In this document: positions 8,723-20,315 of the stretch, one piece after another
Layout of the letters: each line of letters starts with the position of its first letter
Position numbering within the stretch: position 1 is the stretch's first letter
Assembly (NCBI GenBank): GCA_018333075.1
Contig: BORH01000004.1
Location: forward strand, 369,302 to 433,301
Origin: Heyndrickxia sporothermodurans
GTDB taxonomy: Bacteria > Bacillota > Bacilli > Bacillales > Bacillaceae_C
DNA length: 64,000 nt
Direction: 5' to 3'
Notes under the pieces: model-generated
Databases searched by the model: none
Told to the model about the DNA's origin: nothing
What the model saw: only the letters and a program-made list of their open reading frames with translations
Position numbers and translations under genes: made by a program

Positions 8723-8765
8723 CTCCAAAGAAATTTTACTGCCAATTTTTTTATGAATCATTCAC

Positions 8766-8779
8766 CGAAAACTTGTTCG
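8766..8779. promoter_or_regulatory. Possible LexA (DinR) box upstream of uvrB
   Basis: CGAAAACTTGTTCG resembles the Bacillus LexA site CGAAC-N4-GTTCG with one mismatch in the left half. uvrBA is a known LexA target in B. subtilis. It lies 127 bp ahead of the uvrB start; I could not place a convincing promoter beside it. Confidence 0.5.
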
Positions 8780-8905
8780 CTTTTTTGTGGTTAAGAAACA
8801 CATGTTTGTGGTAAAATAAATAATATGAATTATACGAGTACTTTGTAACTTATATATAGATAGGATTAATGATTAGATTGGTCATGTGGATGGGAGGAAA
8901 AAATA

Positions 8906-10885
8906 TTGAACGAGCAATTTGAGCTAGTTTCTAAGTATCAGCCACAAGGGGATCAACCTGAAGCGATTCGCAAGCTTGTCGAAGGAATTCGAAGTGGGAA
9001 AAAACATCAAACCTTGCTTGGGGCTACTGGAACTGGTAAAACATTTACAATTTCAAATGTGATAAAAGAAGTAAATAAGCCGACATTAATTATTGCTCAT
9101 AATAAAACGTTAGCAGGACAGTTATATAGTGAGTTCAAGGAGTTTTTTCCAAATAATGCTGTAGAGTATTTTGTCAGTTATTATGATTACTATCAGCCAG
9201 AAGCTTATGTTCCACAAACCGATACATATATCGAAAAAGATTCAAGCATTAATGATGAAATTGATAAATTGCGTCATTCAGCTACATCCTCCTTATTCGA
9301 ACGAGATGATGTCATTATTATTGCTAGTGTTTCCTGTATTTATGGTCTAGGATCTCCGGAAGAATATCGAGAAATGGTATTATCTCTACGAACAGGCATG
9401 GAGATAGATCGTAATCAGCTTTTAAGAAAATTAGTAGATATTCAATATGCAAGAAATGATATTGACTTCCAGCGCGGAACATTTCGTGTTCGAGGGGATG
9501 TTGTAGAGATTTTTCCTGCATCAAAAGATGAACATTGTATGCGGGTTGAGTTTTTTGGTGATGAAATCGATCGAATTCGTGAAGTTGATGCTTTAACAGG
9601 TGAAATTATCGGTGATCGTGATCATGTTGCAATCTTTCCAGCATCTCACTTCGTAACTAGAGAAGAGAAAATGAGAGTCGCGATTAAAAACATTGAGGAA
9701 GAATTAGCTGAGCGTTTGAAGCTTTTACGTGATAATGATCGATTGTTAGAGGCTCAAAGATTAGAGCAAAGAACGAACTATGATTTAGAAATGATGCGAG
9801 AAATGGGATTCTGTTCGGGTATTGAAAACTATTCACGTCATTTAACACTGCGCCCTTCAGGTTCAACTCCATATACACTACTAGACTATTTCCCTGAAGA
9901 CTTTTTAATTGTTGTTGATGAATCCCATGTGACCCTTCCGCAAGTACGTGGAATGTATAATGGGGACCAAGCCCGTAAGCAAGTACTTGTTGATCATGGT
10001 TTTCGATTGCCATCAGCCTTAGATAACCGTCCATTGAAATTTGATGAATTTAAAGAACATGTGAACCAAATTGTTTATGTTTCAGCTACCCCGGGACCAT
10101 ATGAACTTGAGCATACCCCTGAAATGGTTGAACAAATTATTCGCCCAACTGGACTTCTAGATCCGACCATTGATGTCCGTCCTATTGAAGACCAAATCGA
10201 TGATTTATTGAGTGAAATTAATGAAAGGGTAGCTAGAAATGAAAGGGTTCTAGTTACGACTTTAACGAAAAAAATGTCTGAAGACTTAACTGATTATTTA
10301 AAAGATGTTGGGATAAAGGTTCAATATCTTCATTCAGAAATAAAAACATTAGAAAGAATTGAGATTATTCGTGAGCTACGCCTTGGGAAATATGATGTAT
10401 TAGTAGGGATAAACCTACTAAGAGAAGGACTTGATATTCCGGAAGTTTCATTGGTCGCTATCCTTGATGCTGATAAGGAAGGTTTCTTACGTTCTGAGCG
10501 TTCACTTATTCAAACAATTGGGCGTGCCGCTCGAAATGCAAACGGTCAAGTTATTATGTACGCAGATAAAATGACTGATTCTATGAATAAAGCAATTGAA
10601 GAAACAAAACGTCGCCGTACGGTCCAAGAAGCATATAATCAAAAACATGGAATTACTCCACAAACGATCCAAAAGGATATCCGAGATGTTATTCGCGCAA
10701 CACGAGCAGCTGAAGATCAAGAGGAATATGTAGCAGCTGTTGTACCAACAAAGCTTACGAAAAAGGAAAAGGAAAAATTAATTCAACAATTAGAACACGA
10801 TATGAAAGAGGCCGCAAAAGCGCTCGATTTCGAAAAAGCTGCAGAGCTTCGTGATACATTATTAGAATTGAAAGCGGAAGGATGA
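8906..10885 (+). CDS. uvrB: Excinuclease ABC subunit B
   Basis: Damage-verification helicase-like subunit of nucleotide excision repair, 659 residues, the usual length. It has Walker A (GATGTGKT), the beta-hairpin region '[12 protein letters not shown]', the DEAD-like box 'VVDESH', helicase motif VI region (QTIGRAARN) and a C-terminal UVR motif (about 625-655, '[18 protein letters not shown]') that contacts UvrC. It starts at TTG 8906 behind GGGAGG. It overlaps the uvrA frame at its stop, consistent with a uvrBA operon. Confidence 0.97.
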   Translation: MNEQFELVSKYQPQGDQPEAIRKLVEGIRSGKKHQTLLGATGTGKTFTISNVIKEVNKPTLIIAHNKTLAGQLYSEFKEFFPNNAVEYFVSYYDYYQPEAYVPQTDTYIEKDSSINDEIDKLRHSATSSLFERDDVIIIASVSCIYGLGSPEEYREMVLSLRTGMEIDRNQLLRKLVDIQYARNDIDFQRGTFRVRGDVVEIFPASKDEHCMRVEFFGDEIDRIREVDALTGEIIGDRDHVAIFPASHFVTREEKMRVAIKNIEEELAERLKLLRDNDRLLEAQRLEQRTNYDLEMMREMGFCSGIENYSRHLTLRPSGSTPYTLLDYFPEDFLIVVDESHVTLPQVRGMYNGDQARKQVLVDHGFRLPSALDNRPLKFDEFKEHVNQIVYVSATPGPYELEHTPEMVEQIIRPTGLLDPTIDVRPIEDQIDDLLSEINERVARNERVLVTTLTKKMSEDLTDYLKDVGIKVQYLHSEIKTLERIEIIRELRLGKYDVLVGINLLREGLDIPEVSLVAILDADKEGFLRSERSLIQTIGRAARNANGQVIMYADKMTDSMNKAIEETKRRRTVQEAYNQKHGITPQTIQKDIRDVIRATRAAEDQEEYVAAVVPTKLTKKEKEKLIQQLEHDMKEAAKALDFEKAAELRDTLLELKAEG

Positions 10886-10890
10886 CATTC

Positions 10891-13770
10891 ATGGCAAAAG
10901 ATAAAATTATCGTACAAGGAGCAAGAGCACATAATCTGAAAAATATTGATGTCACCATTCCAAGGGATCAATTAGTTGTATTGACAGGGTTATCTGGGTC
11001 AGGAAAATCTTCTTTAGCCTTTGATACAATCTATGCGGAAGGACAACGGCGTTATGTGGAATCTCTTTCAGCCTATGCTAGACAATTTTTAGGTCAGATG
11101 GATAAACCGGATGTCGATTCGATAGAAGGCTTATCACCAGCAATTTCTATTGACCAGAAAACGACAAGTCGTAATCCACGTTCTACTGTGGGAACAGTAA
11201 CTGAAATTTATGATTATCTACGTTTGCTTTATGCACGTGTCGGCAGGCCGATCTGTCCTAAACACGGAATTGAAATTACCTCTCAGACGATTGAACAAAT
11301 GGTTGACCGGATAATGGAGTATCCTGAACGAACGAAGCTTCAAGTGTTGGCTCCAATTGTTTCCGGGCGAAAGGGAGCACATGTGAAGGTGCTTGAGGAT
11401 ATTAAAAAGCAAGGATTTGTTCGAGTAAGAATTGATGGAGACATGTTTGATTTAAGTGAGGACATCGAATTAGAAAAAAATAAAAAACACTCCATTGAAG
11501 TGGTTGTCGATCGAATTGTTGTGAAAGAAGAGGTAGCATCCCGTTTAGCCGATTCGCTGGAAACAGCTTTGAAAATTGCTGATGGCAAGGTCATAATCGA
11601 TGTAATTGGTGAAGAAGAGCTTTTATTTAGTGAACATTTAGCATGTCCACATTGCGGTTTTTCTATTGATAAACTTGAACCCAGAATGTTTTCATTTAAC
11701 AGTCCATTTGGTGCGTGTCCTGAATGCGATGGGTTAGGGACGAAACTAGAAGTTGAGCTTGATCTTATTATTCCTAATCAGGAGCTATCATTAAAAGAGC
11801 ATGCAATTGCACCTTGGGAACCGGTAAGTTCACAATATTATCCACAATTGCTTGAAGCTGTTTGTAATCATTATGGAATAGATATGGAGACACCTGTAAA
11901 GGACCTTCCAAAACATCAGCTAGATAAAATATTATATGGATCTGATGACGAATCCATCTATTTTCGCTATGAAAATGATTTCGGACAAATACGTGAAGGT
12001 CATGTGAAATTCGAGGGAGTTATACGTAATGTAGAGAGACGGTATAAAGAAACAAGCTCTGACTATATTCGTGAACAAATGGAAAAATATATGGGGCAGC
12101 AGGCTTGCCCAAAATGTAAAGGCTATCGACTAAAAGAAGAAAGCCTAGCAGTGAAAATTAATAATAAGCATATTGGTGAAGTGACAGAGCTATCGATTGA
12201 AAAAGCGGATGAGCTATTTGTACAACTAGATTTAACGGAAAAAGAAAGAAAAATTGCGAGTCTCGTACTTCGAGAAATTCGCGAGCGTTTAGGATTTCTT
12301 GTGAATGTTGGATTGGAGTATTTGACTTTAAGCCGAGCTGCGGGTACATTATCTGGCGGGGAGGCGCAGCGAATTCGCCTTGCTACACAAATTGGTTCGA
12401 GATTAACGGGTGTTTTATATATTTTAGATGAGCCTTCTATTGGTTTGCATCAGCGTGATAATGACCGATTAATTCAAACCCTTCAAAATATGAGGGATAT
12501 TGGGAATACATTAATAGTCGTTGAGCATGATGAAGATACGATGTTTGCAGCAGATTATTTAATTGATATTGGCCCTGGAGCAGGTGTTCATGGTGGAGAA
12601 ATTATTTCAGCTGGTACACCTGAAGAGGTTATGAATGATCCACAATCCTTAACAGGCCAATATTTATCAGGAAAAAAATTCATTCCGCTACCAATTGAAC
12701 GCCGTAAACCAGATGGAAGATTTATTGAGATAAAAGGGGCTAAGGAGAATAATCTGAAAAATATTAGTGTGAAATTTCCACTCGGTAGCTTTATTTCGGT
12801 AACAGGCGTCTCAGGTTCAGGAAAAAGTACGCTTGTTAATGAAATCTTACACAAAGCATTGGCACAAAAGCTAAATCGTGCCAAAAGTAAGCCTGGTGAG
12901 CATAAAGAAATAAAAGGAATTGATTATCTCGAAAAGGTCATCGATATTGACCAATCACCAATTGGAAGAACACCTCGTTCCAACCCTGCAACCTATACTG
13001 GAGTGTTTGATGATATACGTGATGTGTTTGCTGCAACAAATGAAGCAAAAATTCGCGGGTATAAAAAAGGACGATTCAGTTTTAACGTAAAAGGTGGACG
13101 TTGTGAGGCATGTCGTGGGGATGGAATCATTAAGATTGAAATGCATTTTCTTCCCGATGTTTATGTGCCTTGTGAAGTTTGTCATGGAAAACGTTATAAT
13201 CGAGAAACATTAGAAGTTAAATATAAAGGAAAAAATATTGCAGATATCCTTGATATGACAGTAGAAGACTCAGTAGAATTCTTTGAAAATATTCCAAAGA
13301 TTAAAAGGAAGCTGCAAACGATTTTTGATGTTGGCTTAGGGTATATCAAACTCGGTCAACCAGCAACTACATTATCTGGTGGAGAAGCTCAGCGTGTGAA
13401 ACTTGCTTCTGAACTTCACAAAAGATCCAACGGAAAATCATTATATATATTAGATGAGCCAACAACTGGTCTTCATGTTGATGATATTTCTAGACTACTT
13501 GTTGTTCTTCAAAGGCTAGTGGAAAATGGGGACACTGTACTTGTCATTGAGCATAATCTTGATGTTATTAAAACAGCGGATTATTTAGTGGATCTTGGCC
13601 CAGAAGGTGGTGCCAAAGGTGGTACGATTGTTGGAACAGGTACTCCTGAAAAAATTGCTGAAAATGCAGAATCGTATACTGGAAAGTACTTAAAGCCGGT
13701 TTTGGAAAGAGATCGTGAAAGAATGAAGCATAGAATAGAAGAACAAGAAAAAACTGAAGTGGTTCAGTAA
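10891..13770 (+). CDS. uvrA: Excinuclease ABC subunit A
   Basis: DNA-damage-recognition ATPase of nucleotide excision repair. Two ABC ATPase modules with Walker A motifs (GLSGSGKSS near the N-terminus and GVSGSGKST mid-protein) and two LSGGEAQR signatures; zinc sites are seen as CPHC...CPEC and CEACRGDG...CEVC. I start at ATG 10891, nine bases after AAGGA, rather than at ATG 10882, which has no spacing; this also matches the MAxDKI-type N-terminus of Bacillus UvrA. It follows uvrB directly. Confidence 0.97.
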   Translation: MAKDKIIVQGARAHNLKNIDVTIPRDQLVVLTGLSGSGKSSLAFDTIYAEGQRRYVESLSAYARQFLGQMDKPDVDSIEGLSPAISIDQKTTSRNPRSTVGTVTEIYDYLRLLYARVGRPICPKHGIEITSQTIEQMVDRIMEYPERTKLQVLAPIVSGRKGAHVKVLEDIKKQGFVRVRIDGDMFDLSEDIELEKNKKHSIEVVVDRIVVKEEVASRLADSLETALKIADGKVIIDVIGEEELLFSEHLACPHCGFSIDKLEPRMFSFNSPFGACPECDGLGTKLEVELDLIIPNQELSLKEHAIAPWEPVSSQYYPQLLEAVCNHYGIDMETPVKDLPKHQLDKILYGSDDESIYFRYENDFGQIREGHVKFEGVIRNVERRYKETSSDYIREQMEKYMGQQACPKCKGYRLKEESLAVKINNKHIGEVTELSIEKADELFVQLDLTEKERKIASLVLREIRERLGFLVNVGLEYLTLSRAAGTLSGGEAQRIRLATQIGSRLTGVLYILDEPSIGLHQRDNDRLIQTLQNMRDIGNTLIVVEHDEDTMFAADYLIDIGPGAGVHGGEIISAGTPEEVMNDPQSLTGQYLSGKKFIPLPIERRKPDGRFIEIKGAKENNLKNISVKFPLGSFISVTGVSGSGKSTLVNEILHKALAQKLNRAKSKPGEHKEIKGIDYLEKVIDIDQSPIGRTPRSNPATYTGVFDDIRDVFAATNEAKIRGYKKGRFSFNVKGGRCEACRGDGIIKIEMHFLPDVYVPCEVCHGKRYNRETLEVKYKGKNIADILDMTVEDSVEFFENIPKIKRKLQTIFDVGLGYIKLGQPATTLSGGEAQRVKLASELHKRSNGKSLYILDEPTTGLHVDDISRLLVVLQRLVENGDTVLVIEHNLDVIKTADYLVDLGPEGGAKGGTIVGTGTPEKIAENAESYTGKYLKPVLERDRERMKHRIEEQEKTEVVQ

Positions 13771-13790
13771 ACGATGAGTATTTGTTAAAG

Positions 13791-13819
13791 GAGTAACCTT
13801 AGATGGTTACTCTTTTTTT
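13791..13819 (+). terminator. Terminator of uvrBA
   Basis: GAGTAACC (13791-13798) pairs perfectly with GGTTACTC (13805-13812) around a 6-base loop, followed by seven T. Confidence 0.92.
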
Positions 13820-13954
13820 ACATATTGGTAATTTATCTATTGTGATATTTTTGTCCAAATATAGTACTTTGCCTCTTGTAGCTCTAAAATCAAAGAATGA
13901 TACTCCTTTTTTTGAATATATATAAATGGACTATATAAAAATGGGGGTAATGAC

Positions 13955-14965
13955 ATGTCTGTATTAGTTACAGGGGGGGCAGGGTATATTGGCAGTCATA
14001 CATGTGTAGAACTATTAGAAGCCGGGTATGACATTATCGTTATCGATCATTTTCAGCAAAGTAATATCCAATCTTTAAATCATGTCAAACAGCTCACAAA
14101 CAAAGAATTTAAAATATATCATATTGATTTAATAAATAAAGATCATCTTGAAACAGTTTTCTTGGAAAATAGTATTGATGCAGTTATTCATTTTGCTAGT
14201 TTGAAATCTGTAGGAGAATCAGTTCATTTTCCACTTAAATATTATCAAAACAATATTGTTGGAACACTAAATTTGATTGCACTAATGCAGCAATATCACG
14301 TAAAGAAATTGGTATTCAGTTCATCTGCGACTGTTTATGGGAACACTCAGGAGGTACCTATTAAGGAGAACGCTGTTCTTCAGACGATAAACCCTTATGG
14401 ACGTACGAAGCTAATCATTGAAGAGATGTTGAGAGATATTTATACTTCTGATAATAGCTGGAGCATCACAATCTTACGGTATTTTAACCCGATAGGTGCA
14501 CATGAAAGTGGATTAATAGGAGAACATACGGACGGGATTCCGAATAATTTAATGCCATATATAACACAAGTTGCAATCGGAAAACGAAAAGAGCTGCGTA
14601 TATTTGGGAGTGATTATCCTACAAAAGATGGAACAGGAATTCGAGATTATCTTCATGTGATGGATTTAGCAAATGGTCATGTAAAGTCACTAAATAAAAT
14701 GAAGGATTCAAAGGGACTCTTTACTTACAATCTTGGAACGGGTAAAGGATATAGTGTATTAGAGATTATTCAAGTATTTGAAAAAGCCACAGGAGTTAAC
14801 ATACCTTATCGTATCGTTGAGCGTAGACATGGAGATTCCGCTGTTTGCTATGCAGACCCTTCAAAAGCATTAAAAGATCTAGAATGGGCCGCAAAAAGAG
14901 ACATTTTTGATATGTGTGTGGATGCTTGGCGTTGGGAAAAAAATTTAAATGCTAGTAAGGTATAA
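13955..14965 (+). CDS. galE: UDP-glucose 4-epimerase
   Basis: Cytoplasmic SDR-family enzyme interconverting UDP-glucose and UDP-galactose (or the HexNAc forms), 336 residues. NAD-binding GGAGYIGSH at the N-terminus, catalytic SSSATVYG and Y-x3-K (YGRTK) motifs, and the substrate-site 'RYFNPIGAH' are present. ATG 13955 follows a G-rich ribosome site. It is the first gene of the teichoic acid island and probably supplies a sugar nucleotide for polymer decoration rather than galactose catabolism, since no gal operon is nearby. Which sugar it serves is not visible. Confidence 0.93.
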   Translation: MSVLVTGGAGYIGSHTCVELLEAGYDIIVIDHFQQSNIQSLNHVKQLTNKEFKIYHIDLINKDHLETVFLENSIDAVIHFASLKSVGESVHFPLKYYQNNIVGTLNLIALMQQYHVKKLVFSSSATVYGNTQEVPIKENAVLQTINPYGRTKLIIEEMLRDIYTSDNSWSITILRYFNPIGAHESGLIGEHTDGIPNNLMPYITQVAIGKRKELRIFGSDYPTKDGTGIRDYLHVMDLANGHVKSLNKMKDSKGLFTYNLGTGKGYSVLEIIQVFEKATGVNIPYRIVERRHGDSAVCYADPSKALKDLEWAAKRDIFDMCVDAWRWEKNLNASKV

Positions 14966-14968
14966 GAA

Positions 14969-15000
14969 AGTGGTGAGAAGGGATCTCACCACTAATTTTT
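14969..15000 (+). terminator. Terminator of galE, overlapping the convergent gene's end
   Basis: 10-bp perfect stem AGTGGTGAGA (14969-14978) / TCTCACCACT (14984-14993) followed by AATTTTT. The stop codon of the convergent minus-strand gene lies in the right arm. Confidence 0.85.
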
Positions 15001-17505
15001 CATTGTGCACACTTTTTGATAAAACATATTAATTGCATCTTCTCTATATGCTTCGTAATCAAACGCTTTTTCATTTAACTGACTACCAGCAATAAAATCG
15101 CTCATCCCACCAACAAGTCCTTCAATAGAATTTTCCACTATTAAACCGTATCCTCCATCAATAACACTTCTGGAGCCTGGAATATCTGTGACAATTACTG
15201 GCTTCCCAAGAACCAGTGCTTCAAGTAAAACCATTGGTTGTCCTTCTTGATTAGAAGATAATACAAAACAATCACATTTATTTAAAAGGGCATATGGATT
15301 ATTTAATTGTCCTGTAAATATAACTTTTTCCTTTAAATGCAAACTTTCTACCTGCTCGACTAATTGTTCTCTTAAAGCACCATCACCAACAATATAAAGA
15401 CGGATAGTTGGATTGTTTTTTTCAAGTATAGAAAACGAATGAATTAATTTTGCATGGTCCTTTTCTGGGCCGAGTCTTCCAATATTAATGAAATTAATAT
15501 GAGAATCGTTAGGTAACGGGAATCCTTGTACGGTTTGTTCTGTTGTTTCTATCAATGAAAAATCATTTTCCTCCGCAAATTCATATTGATAATGATCCTT
15601 CTTTGAAAGAATGTTTTGATAGTCTATCGTATTAATTACATAATCCATTTTCTTCGAGTATTGATGAATATATTGTTTTAAACTCTCCATATTTTTTTCA
15701 TGTGTTAATTTTGAGACTGAAAGTACTTTGTCAAATAAATCGTAAAGTGAAAAAACAACTTTTAAGTTTTTGCGATGTGGGTATCGATTCTTTACTTTTT
15801 TATGAATTTCTTTCTCCATGTCAGAATGGAGAAAGATGCTTTTCTTTTTAAAATGACCAAAAGCAAACATAGTTGCCCAAAAAGGGCTGTATCCACTAAA
15901 GTCTATCCCTATATCAAATTCAGATAGACCGATCATTCTCTTCATTTCTCTTTCATACATCTTTGAGGGAATAATCGACTTCATAAAATCGGTATATAAT
16001 CCTCTTCGTAGCAATAATGCATGTCGATACCATTCTGATAAGGTTGCATTCCAAGTGCCTACACGATATATGTAATGAACGTCTTTTTTTATTTTTTGAA
16101 GGTTGTTTACTTTTTCTTCTTTTGGAGTCCCTCCATAATCAATTAGAGTGACATCATAGAGATTATAATCAATCGTATTTAACAAATTGATGACTGAAGC
16201 GGTGATACCATTATTCAAAAATCCTCCGCCATATATCAATAATTTTGTTTTGTCGGTTCCAACTTTAATGAGATGCTCAGAAGGCTTTTCGAAAAATACG
16301 GTATCTACAAAACGTTTCGTTGCATTCCCATCATCGTGGTAGCAAAATTTCCTTTGAAATGTTTGATATGTTTGTCGATATGTATCTTTAATTGAATCAA
16401 TATTTTCAATGCATTCAACTATTTCATGGACATCCTTACATAAAGGGCCAGGGAGCTTATTCATCGCAATATATGTTCCGCGGGTATTTTCGTATTCTTC
16501 TAAATCATAGGCATAAAAAAGGATAGGTTTCTCTGTTGGTAGAAACTCAAAGAAAATACTTGAATAATCAGTTATTAAAATATCTACAATTGCTAATAAC
16601 TCATTCGTATCCATTTCATTTGGTATACAGGATTGATTCATGCCATTCGCGTTAAAGAATTTATTTGCATAATAATGTGATTTAAGCAAAACTGTGTATG
16701 TATCTTTGACATAATCTTGAATCTTGCGAATATCGTTCAATAGTTTTTCGCTTTCATTGATTTCTTCCCCTATTTTTCCTCTCCATGTAGGAGCATAAAG
16801 TATCACTTTTTTATTTGGTGGAATGGACAATTTTCGTTTAAGACCATTTGTATTTGCAGAAAACATTAAATCAACACGTGGATATCCAGTGTCTAAAACC
16901 TTTCCGTTATAAAGGGTATGAATATCATGAGATTTCAGTAGTTTTTCATAAGTAAATTGATTGGGATTCACCATATAATCAGAAAATAAGAAATTACGCT
17001 GGATGTTTTTATGGTCAGCATAACCTTTATTTTTAATATCCAATCCCATCGTTTTTAATGGAGTTCCGTGCCAAATATTTGCGTAAATTTGTTCCTTTCT
17101 TTTTATGAAATAGTAGGGAAAAGTTGTATCATTAATTAAAAACTTGGCTGTAGCAAGGGTTTTAACATAGGATATGCTTTGGTATTTTACAAATTTAACA
17201 TTTGGTAATCGTTTAAATTCGTTTTGAATAGAAGAAAAATCTTTGATTGCCCAAATATGGTCATAATCCTTAAATTCCGGATGATTTATTAAATACTTGA
17301 AAACTGCATATGGATTCCCCGTCATGCTTTCCCCATGATAAGCTTCATAAAATATCGATTTTGGACGGATTGGTTTTCCCTCTAAATATTTGGTATAAAT
17401 TGCTCTTTTGCGAAAGTCTTTATCTATCAGATATTTTTTTAATGGACTTAGAACAAAGGTAAGCTTTCTTTTTATTGTTTTTCTACTTAATTTCATTCTT
17501 GACAT
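14992..17505 (-). CDS. CDP-glycerol glycerophosphotransferase fused to GT4 glycosyltransferase
   Basis: A two-enzyme fusion of 837 residues. About residues 30-400 form a TagB/TagF-type glycerophosphotransferase with the IWHGTPLK catalytic His motif, a second His in LLKSHYYAN and the TDYSS CDP-glycerol site. About 425-835 form a GT-B glycosyltransferase of family GT4, with GRLGPEKDH and the nucleotide-sugar motif SSNQEGQPMVLLEAL. I start at the ATG whose first base is 17505, behind GGTGGT; the frame also extends to a TTG at 17517. It is one of only two island genes on the minus strand. Likely role: adding glycerol phosphate and a sugar alternately or in sequence to a teichoic polymer. Acceptor and sugar are unknown. 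Confidence 0.85.
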   Translation of the reverse strand: MSRMKLSRKTIKRKLTFVLSPLKKYLIDKDFRKRAIYTKYLEGKPIRPKSIFYEAYHGESMTGNPYAVFKYLINHPEFKDYDHIWAIKDFSSIQNEFKRLPNVKFVKYQSISYVKTLATAKFLINDTTFPYYFIKRKEQIYANIWHGTPLKTMGLDIKNKGYADHKNIQRNFLFSDYMVNPNQFTYEKLLKSHDIHTLYNGKVLDTGYPRVDLMFSANTNGLKRKLSIPPNKKVILYAPTWRGKIGEEINESEKLLNDIRKIQDYVKDTYTVLLKSHYYANKFFNANGMNQSCIPNEMDTNELLAIVDILITDYSSIFFEFLPTEKPILFYAYDLEEYENTRGTYIAMNKLPGPLCKDVHEIVECIENIDSIKDTYRQTYQTFQRKFCYHDDGNATKRFVDTVFFEKPSEHLIKVGTDKTKLLIYGGGFLNNGITASVINLLNTIDYNLYDVTLIDYGGTPKEEKVNNLQKIKKDVHYIYRVGTWNATLSEWYRHALLLRRGLYTDFMKSIIPSKMYEREMKRMIGLSEFDIGIDFSGYSPFWATMFAFGHFKKKSIFLHSDMEKEIHKKVKNRYPHRKNLKVVFSLYDLFDKVLSVSKLTHEKNMESLKQYIHQYSKKMDYVINTIDYQNILSKKDHYQYEFAEENDFSLIETTEQTVQGFPLPNDSHINFINIGRLGPEKDHAKLIHSFSILEKNNPTIRLYIVGDGALREQLVEQVESLHLKEKVIFTGQLNNPYALLNKCDCFVLSSNQEGQPMVLLEALVLGKPVIVTDIPGSRSVIDGGYGLIVENSIEGLVGGMSDFIAGSQLNEKAFDYEAYREDAINMFYQKVCTMKN

Positions 17506-17902
17506 ATTTACCACCAATTCTTAACTAATATAGAGATTATTACAATAAAATCTCTATATTAGTATGGGTAGGTAACTTTATATTTATAATGATAATAATA
17601 AAATTTTTATAGTTCCCAGTTCTTTTATGAAGAAGTCAAGACTCTCAAAAAATAAGAAGGGTTACTTTTCGATTGGAGTCACCTAATAAAATTTGTCCAG
17701 ATCACCTAAAACAGAAATAACAAGATATGAATATTTTTAACAAAATAATAATGAAGAAGAACTATTTTAGTTCATAGATTGAAGAAATAACGACGGGGAT
17801 CCAACTTGATATTTCTTTCATGATAAAATAAACTTGGTCATTGAATGATTCTCTATTTTTGAGTCAAATACAATAGTACATAACTTTGTATCTGTACAAA
17901 AG

Positions 17903-17911
17903 TGATATAAT
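17903..17911 (+). promoter_or_regulatory. Extended -10 promoter ahead of the TagE-like gene
   Basis: TGATATAAT is a perfect extended -10 (TGnTATAAT). No good -35 is present at 17 bp. It would leave a leader of about 140 nt before 18058. Apart from this, the 17506-18057 spacer is AT-rich with nothing else recognisable. Confidence 0.5.
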
Positions 17912-18057
17912 GGTTTTGAAATCTGAAATTCATTCCTTTTGTTTAAAGAAATAAGATAAAGTGAAATATGAAAAAGATAATATTACAATCATAAAAGTTA
18001 TTGATTTTTTTAAGTGGTTACCTCTAAATAAATGATAAGTGAATGGGATGAGAAAAA

Positions 18058-20013
18058 ATGAATTTTGAAATTTATATGATGATGAAATCAGTAGACATTG
18101 TTAGAGGTGGTATGACAAAAGCTTTATTGAAGAGGGCTAACTTACTGGCTGGAAAATTTGATCATGTAAACATTATTACTTTTGCATTTATTATAGAGCA
18201 TGATAAAATTCGTCAACAATTAAAAAAATATGGTGCATTACATTCTAATGTAACACTCTATAATATGCATGATTTCTTATCTAGAAAAAATGCTTCTTAT
18301 TATTACAGTGATACTATGCTTGATATTGAAAAAGAAGAAAAATACAATAACGAATTAATAATATGTGATTTAGGATATAAAAAAAATATTTGTAGAGATG
18401 ATAACGGAAATATAAAATTAGTTGAGTATTATAATAATATTGGTCAACTATATAAACGTGAAGATTATGATTTGAGAGATAACTTGAAATTATATAAATA
18501 TTTTGACTGCGAGACAGGAGAAGTAGAGAGAGAAGTGTATTTTGAAAATGGAAATATATTTCTTGAAAAAACTTTTAACAATTCTGGGAAAGTAAAAAAA
18601 ATCATTTGGAATGATAATAAATTAAAAAGTTCTAAAGAGTTCAGTAATGAAAATCAACTTCGTAAATTTTATATTCAAGAAATAATGAAGAACTCTTTAA
18701 ATCCTGTCCTTATTTCAGATGCTAGAAGTACTGATAAATTATTACAATCAATTGATGATCCAAATATCTCTAAAATTCTTATGTTACATAGTTCTCATTT
18801 GTTGAAACCATTTAATTACTCTGCTCCATTGCATGAAAATAATGGAAGAGCTTTAAAGATGATGAATGATTTTGATGCTAATGTTTTCTTAACGAATGAG
18901 CAAAAGAATGATATAGAACGAAGGTTTGGTTTAAGAACTACTTATCATGTAATTCCTCATAGTGCATCGAAAGTAAAAGTAAGCTCTAATGTGAAAAGAG
19001 ATTATTTAAAGGCAGTTGTTGTAGCAAGATTTAGTGCTTGGAAAAATATTGACCATGCTATTCGCGCATTTTCGGGTGTAGTAAAAAAATTTCCGGAAGC
19101 AAAATTGGAAATATGGGGATTTGGTAAAAGGGAGGAAGAACTTAAAGAACTAATCAATAATTTAGATTTGAATGAAAATGTATTTATCAAAGGATTTACA
19201 ACCAATTCGTATGAGGTCTTTCAAGGTGCTGCTTTTTCTGTAATGACATCAAGGACAGAAGGATTTGGTATGGTTCTAACTGAAAGTTTATCAGTAGGTA
19301 CCCCTGTAATATCTTATGATATAAAATATGGGCCAAGTGATATAATAGACGATGGAAAAAATGGATATTTAATAAAGAGAAACGATATTAATGCCCTTCA
19401 GGAGGCAATGATTAAACTATTTGATAATCCATCATTAGTGGATGAAATGAGTATAAAAGCGCAAAAAATAACTGATACTTTAAGTGATGAGAAATTTGTA
19501 ATGCAGTGGGCAAATGTTTTTGAAAAAGCTACATTACAAAAAAAACAAAGATTAAATATCAAGTCTCCAGACTGCAAAATAATGAAAATGGGATGGAGCG
19601 ATAGAGAAAAAGGGCTGCTTGACCTTCAGTGTAAGATGAATTTCGATAATGATCATTTGATTAAAAATGACATGATAGTATATATGTATTTAAAAAAACG
19701 AGAAACATTGGAAGATCAATATATACCTATAAATATCGAGTCTACTACAAAAGAAAGTATTATTTTTTCATCTACAATTAATTTAAGTGATTTTATAGTT
19801 AATGAAGATATAAAAGAAGGAATTTTAGATTTCTATATTAGTTTTTCTGTTATGAATATTCATCATTTTATTCGTATTGGAAATTTGAAAGATGAGGAAG
19901 TTTCTCTTTTTAATGATTATATTAAGGTAAACAATATTACTATCTATCCATACTTTACTAATCCATATGGGAATTTGAGTGTGGATATAGGGCAAAAGAA
20001 ACATGCATTATAA
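18058..20013 (+). CDS. tagE: TagE/TarM-like teichoic acid glycosyltransferase
   Basis: 651-residue retaining GT4 enzyme. The N-terminal 290 residues form the beta-rich module seen in TagE/TarM/GtfA proteins. The catalytic part holds VVARFSAWKNID, the E-x7-E nucleotide-sugar motif in 'SRTEGFGMVLTESLSVGTP' and the 'YDIKYGPSDII' loop characteristic of this subgroup. A further 130-residue C-terminal beta domain follows, as in TagE, which glucosylates poly(glycerol phosphate) with UDP-glucose. Size and location next to tagB/tagF support that role; the donor sugar is inferred. It starts at ATG 18058 with only a weak ribosome site. Confidence 0.75.
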   Translation: MNFEIYMMMKSVDIVRGGMTKALLKRANLLAGKFDHVNIITFAFIIEHDKIRQQLKKYGALHSNVTLYNMHDFLSRKNASYYYSDTMLDIEKEEKYNNELIICDLGYKKNICRDDNGNIKLVEYYNNIGQLYKREDYDLRDNLKLYKYFDCETGEVEREVYFENGNIFLEKTFNNSGKVKKIIWNDNKLKSSKEFSNENQLRKFYIQEIMKNSLNPVLISDARSTDKLLQSIDDPNISKILMLHSSHLLKPFNYSAPLHENNGRALKMMNDFDANVFLTNEQKNDIERRFGLRTTYHVIPHSASKVKVSSNVKRDYLKAVVVARFSAWKNIDHAIRAFSGVVKKFPEAKLEIWGFGKREEELKELINNLDLNENVFIKGFTTNSYEVFQGAAFSVMTSRTEGFGMVLTESLSVGTPVISYDIKYGPSDIIDDGKNGYLIKRNDINALQEAMIKLFDNPSLVDEMSIKAQKITDTLSDEKFVMQWANVFEKATLQKKQRLNIKSPDCKIMKMGWSDREKGLLDLQCKMNFDNDHLIKNDMIVYMYLKKRETLEDQYIPINIESTTKESIIFSSTINLSDFIVNEDIKEGILDFYISFSVMNIHHFIRIGNLKDEEVSLFNDYIKVNNITIYPYFTNPYGNLSVDIGQKKHAL

Positions 20014-20068
20014 ATAAAGATAAAATTATATATGATTAAAATTTTTCTTTAAATTTATGTGTTTTAAA

Positions 20069-20098
20069 AAAAAGCATGACTAATTCATGCTTTTTTTT
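20069..20098 (+). terminator. Terminator after the TagE-like gene
   Basis: AAAGCATGA (20071-20079) pairs with TCATGCTTT (20085-20093) around CTAAT; a run of T continues the right arm. Confidence 0.9.
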
Positions 20099-20301
20099 AT
20101 TATTCTAATAAACGATTATGTTGAACAGATTACTATTTATTATAGAAACTAATTATTAGTTTCTGTAATTTTTAAATCACTTTCGGATAAGGGTAAAATT
20201 GGAATAAAAGTTTTATTATTGAAATTAGTAGCAACAAAGTCCTATAGGCATATTAAAAGTAATGTAGTATTGAATAAATTATTATATTATAATTTTAATT
20301 G

Positions 20302-20307
20302 TATAAT
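20302..20307 (+). promoter_or_regulatory. Candidate -10 box of the glucosaminidase gene
   Basis: TATAAT at 20302-20307, about 190 bp before the start codon, with only a weak TTATTA 17 bp upstream. The inverted repeats that follow would then lie in the leader RNA. Confidence 0.35.
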
Positions 20308-20315
20308 ATTTTACT

